The notes: generated from the sequence alone by a model not told the origin. Positions 1 through 6,511 are shown, counted from the first letter of the stretch. The stretch: 8,138 nt of DNA from Aurantibacter sp042094015 (GCF_042094015.1 NZ_JBELDZ010000098.1:1-8138), one strand, 5' to 3'. Numbers and translations are program-made.

Positions 1-1
1 C

Positions 2-574
2 ACTACCTTAAATACAGAATCTGTTCAGTTAGATCAATTAATTTCTTTTGTTGCAGATTATTTCGAAAAACCTGTTTTAGATGAGGATAACGAAGAAGAT
101 GAAACTGTTATTAAAACAGAACAAGTTATATTTTTAATAGAAGCATCGGGTTATGGATTTTCTAAAGAAGATGAGATTATTCTACAACAAGCTTTTAAAT
201 TTATTAATCAGCGGTTAACATCAGAAGATAACATCTCTATTGCTTTTTATTCAGGAAAGAATGGATTGTTAATAAAAAAAGAATCACCTAAAGATATTAA
301 GAAAATACTTCATTCATTAAGTCATTGTAAAGTAATAGAGACTTATAAAGATGGTATTGGAGAAAGTTATGTGTATGCTAATTCAATTTTGAATCCAAAC
401 GCAAGAAACACAATGGTTTTTGTTAGAAACCCAAACAAATCTGTAAAGCAATCACCTATAAGAATAGATGAGAATATTGTAACAGAAACCACTAAGAAAT
501 CTAAAAATGGCACAGTTGTATTATTAACCGCTATAACATTATTGCCAGAATTAATAAACGTATTAAAAGATTAA
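2..574 (+). CDS. C-terminal part of a protein with a degenerate von Willebrand factor A-like domain (5' end outside window)
   Basis: The frame is open from the first bases and runs 190 codons to a TAA; the real start lies upstream of the window. A TTG at 266 could be taken for a start but sits in mid-domain, so I reject it. After an acidic linker (about 75-118), residues coded at 125-330 follow the pattern of a VWA domain: a hydrophobic strand (VIFLIEASGYG), a helix (AFKFINQRL), a second strand (ISIAFYSGKNG), then a KKILHSL helix. Further on, SYVYANSIL and TMVFVRN match the later helix and strand. The metal site looks broken: the expected DxSxS reads EASGY, and the later aspartate strand reads FVRNPN with no Asp. 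The last 20 or so residues (TVVLLTAITLLPELI) are hydrophobic and may be a membrane anchor or buried helix. Function is not identified; the VWA assignment is by pattern and is moderate. It converges on the genes to the right. Confidence 0.6.
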   Translation, partial: TTLNTESVQLDQLISFVADYFEKPVLDEDNEEDETVIKTEQVIFLIEASGYGFSKEDEIILQQAFKFINQRLTSEDNISIAFYSGKNGLLIKKESPKDIKKILHSLSHCKVIETYKDGIGESYVYANSILNPNARNTMVFVRNPNKSVKQSPIRIDENIVTETTKKSKNGTVVLLTAITLLPELINVLKD

Positions 575-604
575 TTATATAAATTAAAAAGAATGTTTTT
601 ATTC

Positions 605-886
605 CTAATCTTGATGTATAAAACTCATCAAAACCTTTTTTTCTTTTAACTGTTTTTTAGCTAAATAATGATTTCGTTCAAAAGTTTCAAGATCTGTTCC
701 TTTACAAATACCATAAGAATAATGATATTTTAATATCTCATAATCTAATTCTGTTAACTCAAAATTTTGATCTGCACAGCCAGAGAAGAAATGCTTACAT
801 TCTAAATTGGATTCATTATAATTAAAATGACCTAAAGAGGTTACAAATTTCTTTTTTAGTGCGTTAAGCTTTAATTGATTGTAAAT
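605..886 (-). pseudogene. Frameshifted C-terminal remainder of the exported protein gene at 871-1485
   Basis: On the minus strand this frame is open from a TGA at 887-889 to a TAG at 605-607, about 93 codons, but contains no ATG, GTG or TTG until nearly its end, so it cannot easily be translated on its own. Its product (LGHFNYNESNLECKHF, then ELTELDYEILKYHYS) aligns with the C-terminus of the neighbouring paralog (LTHFYRSDKAEKNS, then ELSDYDIILLKSHYN). It directly continues the frame that stops at 871. Adding one base between about 871 and 886, for example a T making AAT TTA AAG, joins the two frames into a 293-residue protein. The cause may be a true mutation or a sequencing/assembly indel; the good codon quality and conserved pattern favour a recent event or an error. 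It fills the stretch between the two convergent genes, which otherwise holds nothing. Confidence 0.7.
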
Positions 887-1485
887 TCAGAATCATCTAG
901 AATCCTTAAGGATAGTCTATGCATTTGATTTTTTCCATTCCAATAGACATAATAATCTGTTTGAGTAAATTCCATAATTCTGGGTTTGTATTGAAAATCA
1001 GAATCTAGATAAATAATATAATTAGAATCTTTTGGGTTCTTCACTTCATATATATTTAAAGAGTCTATTTTTTGACTTATATTTTTAGTGAATTTTAAAA
1101 ATTCTTTTTTAACTTTTTTATCGAAAGAATTAGAAATATACATTTTAATATCATCTTTCCAATAATGCATATAAGATTTGTTCTTTGATGAATCTTTAAT
1201 TTTTTTATAAACTACTTTTTTATAAATTTTTAAAAAATTATCATCTTTATATTCATATGCTACTTTAGTTCCTTTAGGCTCTTTGTATAGTTCATCAAAA
1301 ACTAAAGTATCATTCTCTCTAAATATAAAGCTTAAAGAATCTTTTTTTGTTAATGGTCTTTTATATTTTTGTTTAAAATGTTTTAATGGAATATATGCCT
1401 TTTTTTTATTCGTATTAATTGTTTGACTAGTAGAATAGTTAAAGCTAAACCCTATAATTAAAAATATAATTTTAATCTTATTCAT
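871..1485 (-). CDS. Exported protein, DUF2927-like, truncated by frameshift (204 residues)
   Basis: The product begins with a signal peptide (MNKIKIIFLIIGFSFNYSTS, probable cleavage before QTIN), so it is exported to the periplasm or surface. Residues about 106-160 (YWKDDIKMYISNSF, then SLNIYEVKNPKDSNYIIYL) align with YQWNCPINIYFDKL and NLKISITTNIEDANYYFKVY in the gene just upstream, and YWNGKNQMHRLSLRILDDSEF aligns with its NKKYYNGILKISKSEL. The two are therefore tandem paralogs. Relative to the paralog this frame stops before the C-terminal conserved block, which is found in another frame at 605-886. From memory the pattern W..PI.I...aN..., then LG-, then LteLD..iL..-Y recalls DUF2927, a family of unknown function with a metzincin-like outline; I hold that at about 0.45. 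It starts 4 bp after the upstream gene, so it is probably the last gene of the carboxylase transcript. The coding is Lys-, Asn- and Ile-rich. Confidence 0.7.
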   Translation of the reverse strand: MNKIKIIFLIIGFSFNYSTSQTINTNKKKAYIPLKHFKQKYKRPLTKKDSLSFIFRENDTLVFDELYKEPKGTKVAYEYKDDNFLKIYKKVVYKKIKDSSKNKSYMHYWKDDIKMYISNSFDKKVKKEFLKFTKNISQKIDSLNIYEVKNPKDSNYIIYLDSDFQYKPRIMEFTQTDYYVYWNGKNQMHRLSLRILDDSEFTIN

Positions 1486-1489
1486 AAAT

Positions 1490-2293
1490 TTATTTTAATA
1501 AGTTTATAAAGTTTTTATAATTTATTTTAACCGGATAAATTTGATTATAATGTGATTTTAATAAAATAATATCATAGTCAGAAAGCTCATCAACTAATAT
1601 TGTTTCTTTATTTAAAATTGAATTTTTTTCAGCTTTATCACTTCTATAAAAATGAGTTAGACTTAGATAGAAAATAATTTTTAATTTACTACTTAAGTAT
1701 TTATTACTAAGTTCTGATTTGCTAATCTTTAAAATTCCGTTATAATATTTTTTGTTTTTATTTTGATTTAAATCGTATGTGATTTTAGTATAGAGTTTTG
1801 TTTTAGATTCTTCATTGTTTAATGAATTCAAAACTTCTTTTGAATATGCAGAGATATCTGCTTCATACACTTTAAAATAATAATTTGCGTCTTCTATATT
1901 GGTAGTAATTGAAATTTTTAAATTAGGTATAGAATTAAAGCCATTAATATAATCGGTGAAATCATTAATTATATTTTTTGGAATTAATTTATCAAAATAA
2001 ATATTGATTGGACAATTCCACTGATATAGATATCTGTCTGGTTTATAACCAAATGCGTGGAATTTATATCTATTAATTAAAAATGAATCTTTTAAGAATA
2101 AATCTTTGTTAAAATTTAATACTTGTTTATTAATTATTAAACTATCTGTACTTATTGTTTTTTTTACAGGAAATAAAACTTCATTTACTATTTTGTTTTT
2201 ATTAATAGTAATAATATCTCTATATGGAATACTATCTTGAGAAAAACATATAAATGAAACTAATAAAGCCGTAAGTATTATAATCTTAGTCAT
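1490..2293 (-). CDS. Exported protein of unknown function, DUF2927-like (267 residues)
   Basis: A signal peptide (MTKIIILTALLVSFICFSQ) predicts export. The single Cys lies in SFIC, which lacks the small residue before Cys needed for a lipobox, so type I processing is likelier than a lipoprotein. The mature part has a basic N-terminal third, a WNCPINIYF strand near residue 93, a DANYYFKVY strand near 150, and a C-terminal helix pair (LKIIFYLSLTHFYRSDK; ELSDYDIILLKSHYNQ). The first half resembles the RW..PI.V start of DUF2927 and the end resembles its LtpLDraLLr.LY block. The expected LG-like or HExxH metal ligands are not evident (LTHF at the equivalent site), so no protease activity is claimed. 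Its start codon lies 3 bp beyond the carboxylase stop with no clear ribosome binding site. The intact paralog of the frameshifted gene that follows 4 bp later. Confidence 0.75.
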   Translation of the reverse strand: MTKIIILTALLVSFICFSQDSIPYRDIITINKNKIVNEVLFPVKKTISTDSLIINKQVLNFNKDLFLKDSFLINRYKFHAFGYKPDRYLYQWNCPINIYFDKLIPKNIINDFTDYINGFNSIPNLKISITTNIEDANYYFKVYEADISAYSKEVLNSLNNEESKTKLYTKITYDLNQNKNKKYYNGILKISKSELSNKYLSSKLKIIFYLSLTHFYRSDKAEKNSILNKETILVDELSDYDIILLKSHYNQIYPVKINYKNFINLLK

Positions 2294-2296
2294 AGA

Positions 2297-3940
2297 CTAA
2301 ACCTGTAAAATTCCCATGTTAAATTGCTTCTCAATAGGTGCGTGATTTGCAGCTTCTATTCCCATAGAAATCCAAGTTCTAGTATCTAAAGGATCTATAA
2401 CTGCATCTGTCCAAATACGAGATGCTGCATAATAAGGTGATACTTGATTATCGTATCTCGCCTTTATTTTATTATATAGTTCTTCTTCTTTCTCAGGTGT
2501 AATTTCTTCGCCTTTCTTTTTAAGCGATGCTTTTTCTATTTGTAACAATACTTTAGCAGCACTTTTCCCACTCATAACGGCTAATTCTGCACTTGGCCAA
2601 GCTACAATTAATCTTGGGTCGTAAGCTTTTCCACACATGGCATAGTTTCCTGCACCATAACTATTCCCTAAAATAATAGTGAATTTTGGAACCACAGAAT
2701 TTGATAATGCGTTTACCATTTTAGCACCATCTTTTATAATACCAGAATGCTCACTTTTACTACCAACCATAAAACCAGTAACATCTTGTAAAAAGACTAA
2801 AGGAATTTTTTTCTGATTACAATTAGCCATAAAACGTGTTGCTTTATCGGCACTATCATTATAAATAACACCGCCAAATTGCATTTCCGTTGGTTTCGTT
2901 TTAGCAGACTTTGTTTTAACTAGTTTACGTTGATTAGCTACAATTCCAACAGCCCAACCATCAATTCTTGCATACGCAGTTATTATTGTTTGTCCGTAAC
3001 CTTCTTTGTATTCATCAAATTCAGAGCCATCAACTAAACGCTTAATAATGTCGCGCATATCATATTGATCTGCTCTAGATTTTGGTAAAATACCGTATAT
3101 TTCTTCTTCTTTTTCTTTAGGTTTTTCTGCTGCAGCTCTATTAAATCCTGCTTTATCAAAATCACCTATTTTGTCAAAAATACGCTGTATTTTTTCTAAA
3201 CAATCTTTATCATCTAAAGCTTTATGGTCTATAACTCCTGAAACTTCACAATGAGTAGTTGCTCCACCTAAAGTTTCATTATCAATAACTTCTCCAATAG
3301 CTGCTTTTACTAAATAGCTTCCAGCAAGAAAGATACTTCCTGTTTTATCTACAATTAAAGCTTCGTCACTCATAATTGGTAAATAAGCGCCACCAGCAAC
3401 ACAACTTCCCATAACCGCAGCAATTTGAGTAATTCCCATACTACTCATAACTGCATTATTTCTAAAAATACGTCCAAAATGTTCTTTGTCTGGGAAAATT
3501 TCATCCTGCATTGGTAAATAGACACCAGCAGAATCAACTAAATATATAATTGGCAGCTTGTTTTCTATAGCAATTTCTTGAGCTCTTAAATTCTTTTTTC
3601 CAGTAATTGGAAACCAAGCTCCAGCTTTTACGGTAGCATCATTTGCAACAACAATACATTGTTTGCCTTTTACATAACCCATTTTTACTACAACACCACC
3701 AGAAGGACAACCGCCATGTTCTTCGTACATGCCATCTCCAGCAAAAGCACCAATTTCTATACTTGGTTTTTTACTATCTAATAAATAGTCTATACGTTCT
3801 CTAGCTGTTAATTTTCCTTGACTATGTAACTTCTCAATTCGTTTTTTTCCACCACCAAGTTTTACTTGTGCAAAACGCTTTTTTAAATCAGAGACTAAAA
3901 GTTTATTGTGGTCTTCGTTTTTATTGAAGTTTATATCCAT
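2297..3940 (-). CDS. Acyl-CoA carboxylase, carboxyltransferase (beta) subunit; methylcrotonyl-CoA carboxylase-like
   Basis: This 547-residue protein is the carboxyltransferase subunit of a biotin-dependent acyl-CoA carboxylase; it moves the carboxyl group from carboxybiotin to an acyl-CoA in the cytoplasm. The N-domain contains LGGGKKRIEKLHSQGKLTAR, the GGCPSGG and VVANDATVKAG segments, and the oxyanion/biotin region GSCVAGGAYLPIMSDE. The C-domain contains FLQDVTGFMVG, the GNSYGAGNYAMCG oxyanion loop, and the C-terminal pattern YYAASRIWTDAVIDPLDTR ... APIEK, with a charged insertion (KKKGEEITPEKEEEL) as in methylcrotonyl-CoA carboxylase beta rather than propionyl-CoA carboxylase. Substrate is inferred: leucine-breakdown methylcrotonyl-CoA is likeliest, but geranyl- or other acyl-CoA cannot be excluded. 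The start is set at the ATG of MDINFNKN; an ATG 42 bp upstream would add MQFCNFVQNLHNTA, which is not like the family. The biotin-carrying alpha subunit is not in the window. Confidence 0.93.
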   Translation of the reverse strand: MDINFNKNEDHNKLLVSDLKKRFAQVKLGGGKKRIEKLHSQGKLTARERIDYLLDSKKPSIEIGAFAGDGMYEEHGGCPSGGVVVKMGYVKGKQCIVVANDATVKAGAWFPITGKKNLRAQEIAIENKLPIIYLVDSAGVYLPMQDEIFPDKEHFGRIFRNNAVMSSMGITQIAAVMGSCVAGGAYLPIMSDEALIVDKTGSIFLAGSYLVKAAIGEVIDNETLGGATTHCEVSGVIDHKALDDKDCLEKIQRIFDKIGDFDKAGFNRAAAEKPKEKEEEIYGILPKSRADQYDMRDIIKRLVDGSEFDEYKEGYGQTIITAYARIDGWAVGIVANQRKLVKTKSAKTKPTEMQFGGVIYNDSADKATRFMANCNQKKIPLVFLQDVTGFMVGSKSEHSGIIKDGAKMVNALSNSVVPKFTIILGNSYGAGNYAMCGKAYDPRLIVAWPSAELAVMSGKSAAKVLLQIEKASLKKKGEEITPEKEEELYNKIKARYDNQVSPYYAASRIWTDAVIDPLDTRTWISMGIEAANHAPIEKQFNMGILQV

Positions 3941-4038
3941 AGCTGTGTTGTGTAAATTTTGAACGAAATTACAAAATTGCATTACTTTAAGAAAACGTTA
4001 TGGTTATTTATTTATTAATAGTTCATTAAAATATAAAA

Positions 4039-4057
4039 CAAGGAATTAGTTTCCTTG
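4039..4057. promoter_or_regulatory. Perfect inverted repeat (CAAGGAA-5-TTCCTTG), probable operator
   Basis: Arms CAAGGAA at 4039-4045 and TTCCTTG at 4051-4057 match perfectly around a 5-base spacer TTAGT. The right arm ends in the TTG that serves as the -33 element of the promoter for the four-gene operon to the right. No T-run follows, so it is not a terminator. The length (19 bp) and position fit a winged-helix dimer site, and the operon encodes a MarR regulator, so autorepression is the simplest inference. The identity of the protein that binds it is not shown by the sequence. Confidence 0.6.
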
Positions 4058-4085
4058 GAATATAAATTTATTTATTTTACATTTG
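4055..4085 (+). promoter_or_regulatory. Flavobacterial-type promoter of the DoxX-flavoprotein-MarR-pirin operon
   Basis: TACATTTG at 4078-4085 matches the Bacteroidota -7 consensus TAnnTTTG exactly. TTG at 4055-4057 lies 20 bp upstream, within the spacing usual for the -33 element in flavobacteria. A transcript start near 4091 would leave a leader of about 35 bases before the ATG at 4126. The -33 element is inside the right arm of an inverted repeat, so a bound repressor would block it. Confidence 0.65.
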
Positions 4086-4125
4086 TATTATAAAAAAAAT
4101 ATTAATCCAATTAATTTATAACAAG

Positions 4126-4482
4126 ATGAAAACACAAAAAATAATCCATTACGCTACAAAAAGTCTGTTTACCGCATTAATGCTTTTTTCAATAAGTATG
4201 TATTTGTTTAATAACGAAGCTATAAGAGGAGCTTTTATAGGTTTTGGGTATCCAGCATATTTAGTTTACCCTTTAGCATCAGCTAAGCTTTTAGGATTAA
4301 TAGCAATTTGGCAAACAAAATTTAAAACTATTAAAGAATGGGCTTATGCAGGGTTTACATTTAATGTAATTTTAGCCTTTTTTGCACATACAATGATTAA
4401 TGATGGCGAACATTTATTTGCATTAATAGGGATAATCTTATTAGTAACGAATTATATCACTTATAAAAAACTAAACCAATAA
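4126..4482 (+). CDS. DoxX-like family integral membrane protein
   Basis: The product has 118 residues and four predicted hydrophobic helices (about 12-28, 44-62, 71-90 and 96-113), the size and layout of the DoxX-like family. YPLASAKLLGLIAIWQ at about 48-63, with its conserved small-residue/Lys/Leu pattern, and WAYAGFTFNVILAFFAH at about 72-88 are the stretches I recognise. The family sits in the inner membrane and often travels with oxidoreductases and redox regulators; a role in quinone or thiol redox handling is suggested but the biochemistry is poorly defined. It is first in the operon, 11 bp before the flavoprotein gene, with a leader of about 35 bases from the promoter at 4055-4085. No Shine-Dalgarno site is evident, as is usual in this phylum. 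Confidence 0.85.
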   Translation: MKTQKIIHYATKSLFTALMLFSISMYLFNNEAIRGAFIGFGYPAYLVYPLASAKLLGLIAIWQTKFKTIKEWAYAGFTFNVILAFFAHTMINDGEHLFALIGIILLVTNYITYKKLNQ

Positions 4483-4493
4483 ATATAGAAAAG

Positions 4494-5030
4494 ATGAAAA
4501 AAATCATAGCATTTGCAGGAAGTAATAGTAATACATCAATTAATAAAGAGCTGGTAACGTTTGCAGGAAGTTTATTAGTAAATACAAAAGTAGAAGTTTT
4601 AGATTTAAACGATTTTGAAGTGCCAACGTATAGTGTAAATATTGAGCAAGTTTCTGGAATAGATGAAAACGCTAAGAAATTTTATAATAAATTAGAAGAA
4701 GCAGATGGATTAATAATTTCTTTAGCAGAACATAATGGTTTTTATACTGCAGCTTTTAAGAGTTTGTTTGATTGGCTAAGTAGAATTAATATGAAAATGT
4801 TTCAAAACAAACCCGTTTTGTTAATGAGTACTTCTCCTGGAGGAAGAGGCGGACAATCTGTTTTCGATTTTGCTTCTACTAGTTTACCAAGACATGATGC
4901 AAATATTGTTTCAACATTTTTATTACCTTCTTTTGGAGATAATTTTAATGATGGAACATTAGTGAATCCAGAACTTTTAAAAGAACTAACTAAATCTGTA
5001 AAAGATTTAGAAGCATCAGTTTTAAAATAA
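4494..5030 (+). CDS. NADPH-dependent FMN reductase family flavoprotein
   Basis: A 178-residue flavodoxin-fold protein of the NADPH-dependent FMN reductase family, which use bound FMN to pass electrons from NAD(P)H to free flavin, quinones, azo dyes or metals. The FMN phosphate loop is GSNSNTSINK (9-18). The second signature EHNGFYTAAFKSLFDWLSR (79-97) matches the family's PEYNGs.p..LKnaiDWlsR, with Glu for the usual Pro-Glu pair and Phe-Tyr in place of Gly-Ser-type residues. STSPGGRGG (112-120) is the third FMN-contacting loop. The substrate cannot be read from the sequence. It lies 11 bp after the DoxX-like gene and 9 bp before the MarR gene, so it probably makes the enzyme arm of that stress response. 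An antisense open frame over its end is a shadow. Confidence 0.92.
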   Translation: MKKIIAFAGSNSNTSINKELVTFAGSLLVNTKVEVLDLNDFEVPTYSVNIEQVSGIDENAKKFYNKLEEADGLIISLAEHNGFYTAAFKSLFDWLSRINMKMFQNKPVLLMSTSPGGRGGQSVFDFASTSLPRHDANIVSTFLLPSFGDNFNDGTLVNPELLKELTKSVKDLEASVLK

Positions 5031-5039
5031 TAACGCATT

Positions 5040-5480
5040 ATGGGAGATTTAGCTAAGGACATTAATTCAGCCTTTGAAAGCGAACAGCAAAAAGCATTAC
5101 TTAATATATTATACACATCAAATTATATAGCAAGTTTACAAAACGATTTTTTCAAAACTTTTGGTTTATCACCACAGCAGTATAATATTCTAAGAATTTT
5201 AAGAGGAGCAAAAGAGCCTTTAAAAGTTCAGACTATTAAAAGTAGAATGATAGACCGATCTCCAAACGTAACTCGATTAACAGATAAGTTAATAGACAAA
5301 GGATTAATAGAACGTTTTAATTGTGAAACAGATAGACGCGTTGTTCATATTCAAATTACTCAAAAAGGGTTAGAGCTTTTAACCAATATTCCTTCAGCTA
5401 AAAACAAATTAATAACAAAAGATTTAACAACGGAAGAAGCTAAAACATTAAATAGCTTATTAGATAAATTAAGACCATAA
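5040..5480 (+). CDS. MarR-family transcriptional regulator
   Basis: A 146-residue dimeric winged-helix DNA-binding protein. The dimerisation helices are at both ends; FGLSPQQYNILRILRGA (41-57) leads into the helix-turn-helix; the recognition helix is in DRSPNVTRLTDKLIDKGLIER (72-92); and the wing carries the family's D-x-R-R pattern (TDRR 97-100) followed by HIQITQKG. A lone Cys95 just before the wing is at a position where related flavobacterial proteins also have Cys as I recall them, so a thiol switch is possible but not shown. MarR proteins usually repress a linked operon until a phenolic, quinone or oxidant ligand releases them. Here the gene is third in the operon and the inverted repeat at 4039-4057 is the obvious candidate operator, giving negative autoregulation. 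Confidence 0.93.
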   Translation: MGDLAKDINSAFESEQQKALLNILYTSNYIASLQNDFFKTFGLSPQQYNILRILRGAKEPLKVQTIKSRMIDRSPNVTRLTDKLIDKGLIERFNCETDRRVVHIQITQKGLELLTNIPSAKNKLITKDLTTEEAKTLNSLLDKLRP

Positions 5481-5494
5481 TTAAAATTACAGTT

Positions 5495-6214
5495 ATGAGA
5501 AAAGTAATACATAAATCAGAAGAAAGAGGTCAGGCTAATCACGGTTGGTTACAAGCAAAACATTCTTTTAGTTTTGCACAATATTTTGATCCTAATAAAA
5601 TCCAATTTGGTGCTTTACGTGTTTTAAACGATGATATTATTGCCCCAAGTATGGGATTTGGAACACATCCACATGATAATATGGAGATTATTACAATTCC
5701 ATTATCTGGTGTTTTAAAGCATAGAGATTCTATGGGAGATAACGAATGGCAAGAAATAAAAGCAGGTGAAGTACAATTAATGAGCGCTGGTTCTGGTTTG
5801 CAACACTCTGAAATAAATGCATCAACAACAGAAGAACTAAAATTGTTTCAAATCTGGATTATGCCAAATGAGAAGAATGTAAAACCGCGTTATGATCAAG
5901 CTTTTTTTAAGACAGAAGATAGACAAGGACAACTTCAAACTTTAGTAACAGGTTTCTCTAGTCAAGAAAAGGGGTTGAAAATTCATCAAGATGTTACTTT
6001 ATCAAGAATAGATTTAAAAGAGAATGAATCTTTTATATATAAGTTAAACGATGAACGTAATGGTGTTTATACAATGGTGATTTCCGGAAATATTAAAGTT
6101 GATAAAGATAATTTAAACACAAGAGACGCTATTGGTTTAAGCGATATTAAAGACTTTAATATTGAAGCTAAATCTAACACAGAATTATTATTTATAGAAG
6201 TGCCAATGTTTTAG
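5495..6214 (+). CDS. Pirin family protein (YhhW-like bicupin)
   Basis: A 239-residue pirin-family bicupin, close in length to E. coli YhhW (231). It keeps the full metal site of the first cupin: His58 and His60 in FGTHPHDNMEI and His104 and Glu106 in GLQHSEI, where YhhW uses His57, His59, His101 and Glu103. The N-terminal RGQANHGWLQAKHSFSF (11-27) and the FGALRVLNDD stretch are family signatures. Some members have quercetin 2,3-dioxygenase activity, others act in redox sensing; which applies here is unknown. The cupin fold, cytosolic site and intact ligands suggest an active iron or other metal enzyme. It is the last gene of the operon, 14 bp after the MarR gene and 39 bp before a strong terminator. 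Co-occurrence with a flavin reductase and MarR points to aromatic or quinone stress. Confidence 0.95.
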   Translation: MRKVIHKSEERGQANHGWLQAKHSFSFAQYFDPNKIQFGALRVLNDDIIAPSMGFGTHPHDNMEIITIPLSGVLKHRDSMGDNEWQEIKAGEVQLMSAGSGLQHSEINASTTEELKLFQIWIMPNEKNVKPRYDQAFFKTEDRQGQLQTLVTGFSSQEKGLKIHQDVTLSRIDLKENESFIYKLNDERNGVYTMVISGNIKVDKDNLNTRDAIGLSDIKDFNIEAKSNTELLFIEVPMF

Positions 6215-6253
6215 TAATTAAAAAACTATAAAAAAATAGAGGTTTTTCCTCGT

Positions 6254-6281
6254 AAAAAGCAGCTTTTTAGCTGCTTTTTTT
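6254..6281 (+). terminator. Intrinsic terminator of the four-gene operon
   Basis: The arms AAAAAGCAGCT (6254-6264) and AGCTGCTTTTT (6269-6279) are perfectly complementary around a four-T loop, and the second arm runs into a tract of seven T residues (6275-6281). It lies 40 bp past the pirin stop codon. A smaller hairpin GAGG-TTTTT-CCTC (6239-6251) sits just before it. The stretch from here to 6329 holds no other gene. Confidence 0.9.
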
Positions 6282-6328
6282 GTTAAAATAAACGATATTT
6301 GCTTTTCTATTTTTAAAAAGAGAAGATT

Positions 6329-6511
6329 ATGGGAATGAATAAAAATACAGTTTTAGCTTGGGCTACAACAATAATGATAATAGTAGGATTAGCATTAATA
6401 GCATTAGGCGCTTTTAGATACGATGATGTTGCAGGTTATGGTTTTGCAGCTGTAGGTATTGGCTTTTTTGCTATTGCTTGGGTTTTTAATGCTTTAAAAG
6501 GACGAGTTTAA
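6329..6511 (+). CDS. Small two-helix membrane protein, CAL67264 family
   Basis: The 60-residue product matches, as I recall it, a small conserved Bacteroidota membrane protein family (named CAL67264 after a Gramella locus). Two hydrophobic helices (about 8-28, VLAWATTIMIIVGLALIALG; and 35-54, YGFAAVGIGFFAIAWVFNAL) flank an acidic turn FRYDDVAG, and the basic tail KGRV is characteristic. Function is unknown. The start at 6329 is preceded by the purine stretch AGAGAAG, a plausible ribosome site; an ATG two codons later is also possible. The gene follows a terminator, so it has its own promoter, not confidently found. It lies 26 bp before ettA, suggesting shared transcription. Confidence 0.82.
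   Translation: MGMNKNTVLAWATTIMIIVGLALIALGAFRYDDVAGYGFAAVGIGFFAIAWVFNALKGRV

Noticed and set aside
266..574. TTG start for the leftmost gene
   Set aside because: The same frame is open to the window edge and the conserved VWA-like pattern begins before this codon, so the TTG is internal.
587..603. Weak hairpin GAAT/ATTC with flanking A and T runs between the convergent genes, possible terminator
   Set aside because: Only four base pairs of AT-rich stem; not distinguishable from chance in this base composition.
871..890. Programmed -1 ribosomal frameshift at the split in the exported-protein gene
   Set aside because: There is no X XXY YYZ heptamer in the right phase and no clear downstream hairpin; a simple one-base indel explains the data better.
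3972..3979. CAATTTTG on the minus strand as a -7 box for the carboxylase
   Set aside because: It has one mismatch to TAnnTTTG and no TTG at a proper distance upstream, so the carboxylase promoter is unassigned.
3941..3982. Upstream ATG adding 14 residues to the carboxylase
   Set aside because: The extension MQFCNFVQNLHNTA has no resemblance to the family start, whereas the ATG at 3938-3940 gives MDINFNKN, the usual beginning.
4802..5116. Long antisense open frame over the flavoprotein and MarR genes, with similar ones at 6936-7190 and 7600-7800
   Set aside because: They lie opposite strongly conserved genes and their products have no recognisable pattern; they are shadow frames.
6294..6301. 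GATATTTG as a -7 box for the small membrane protein gene
   Set aside because: One mismatch, and the only TTTG upstream is 11 bp away inside the terminator T-run, too close for a -33 element.
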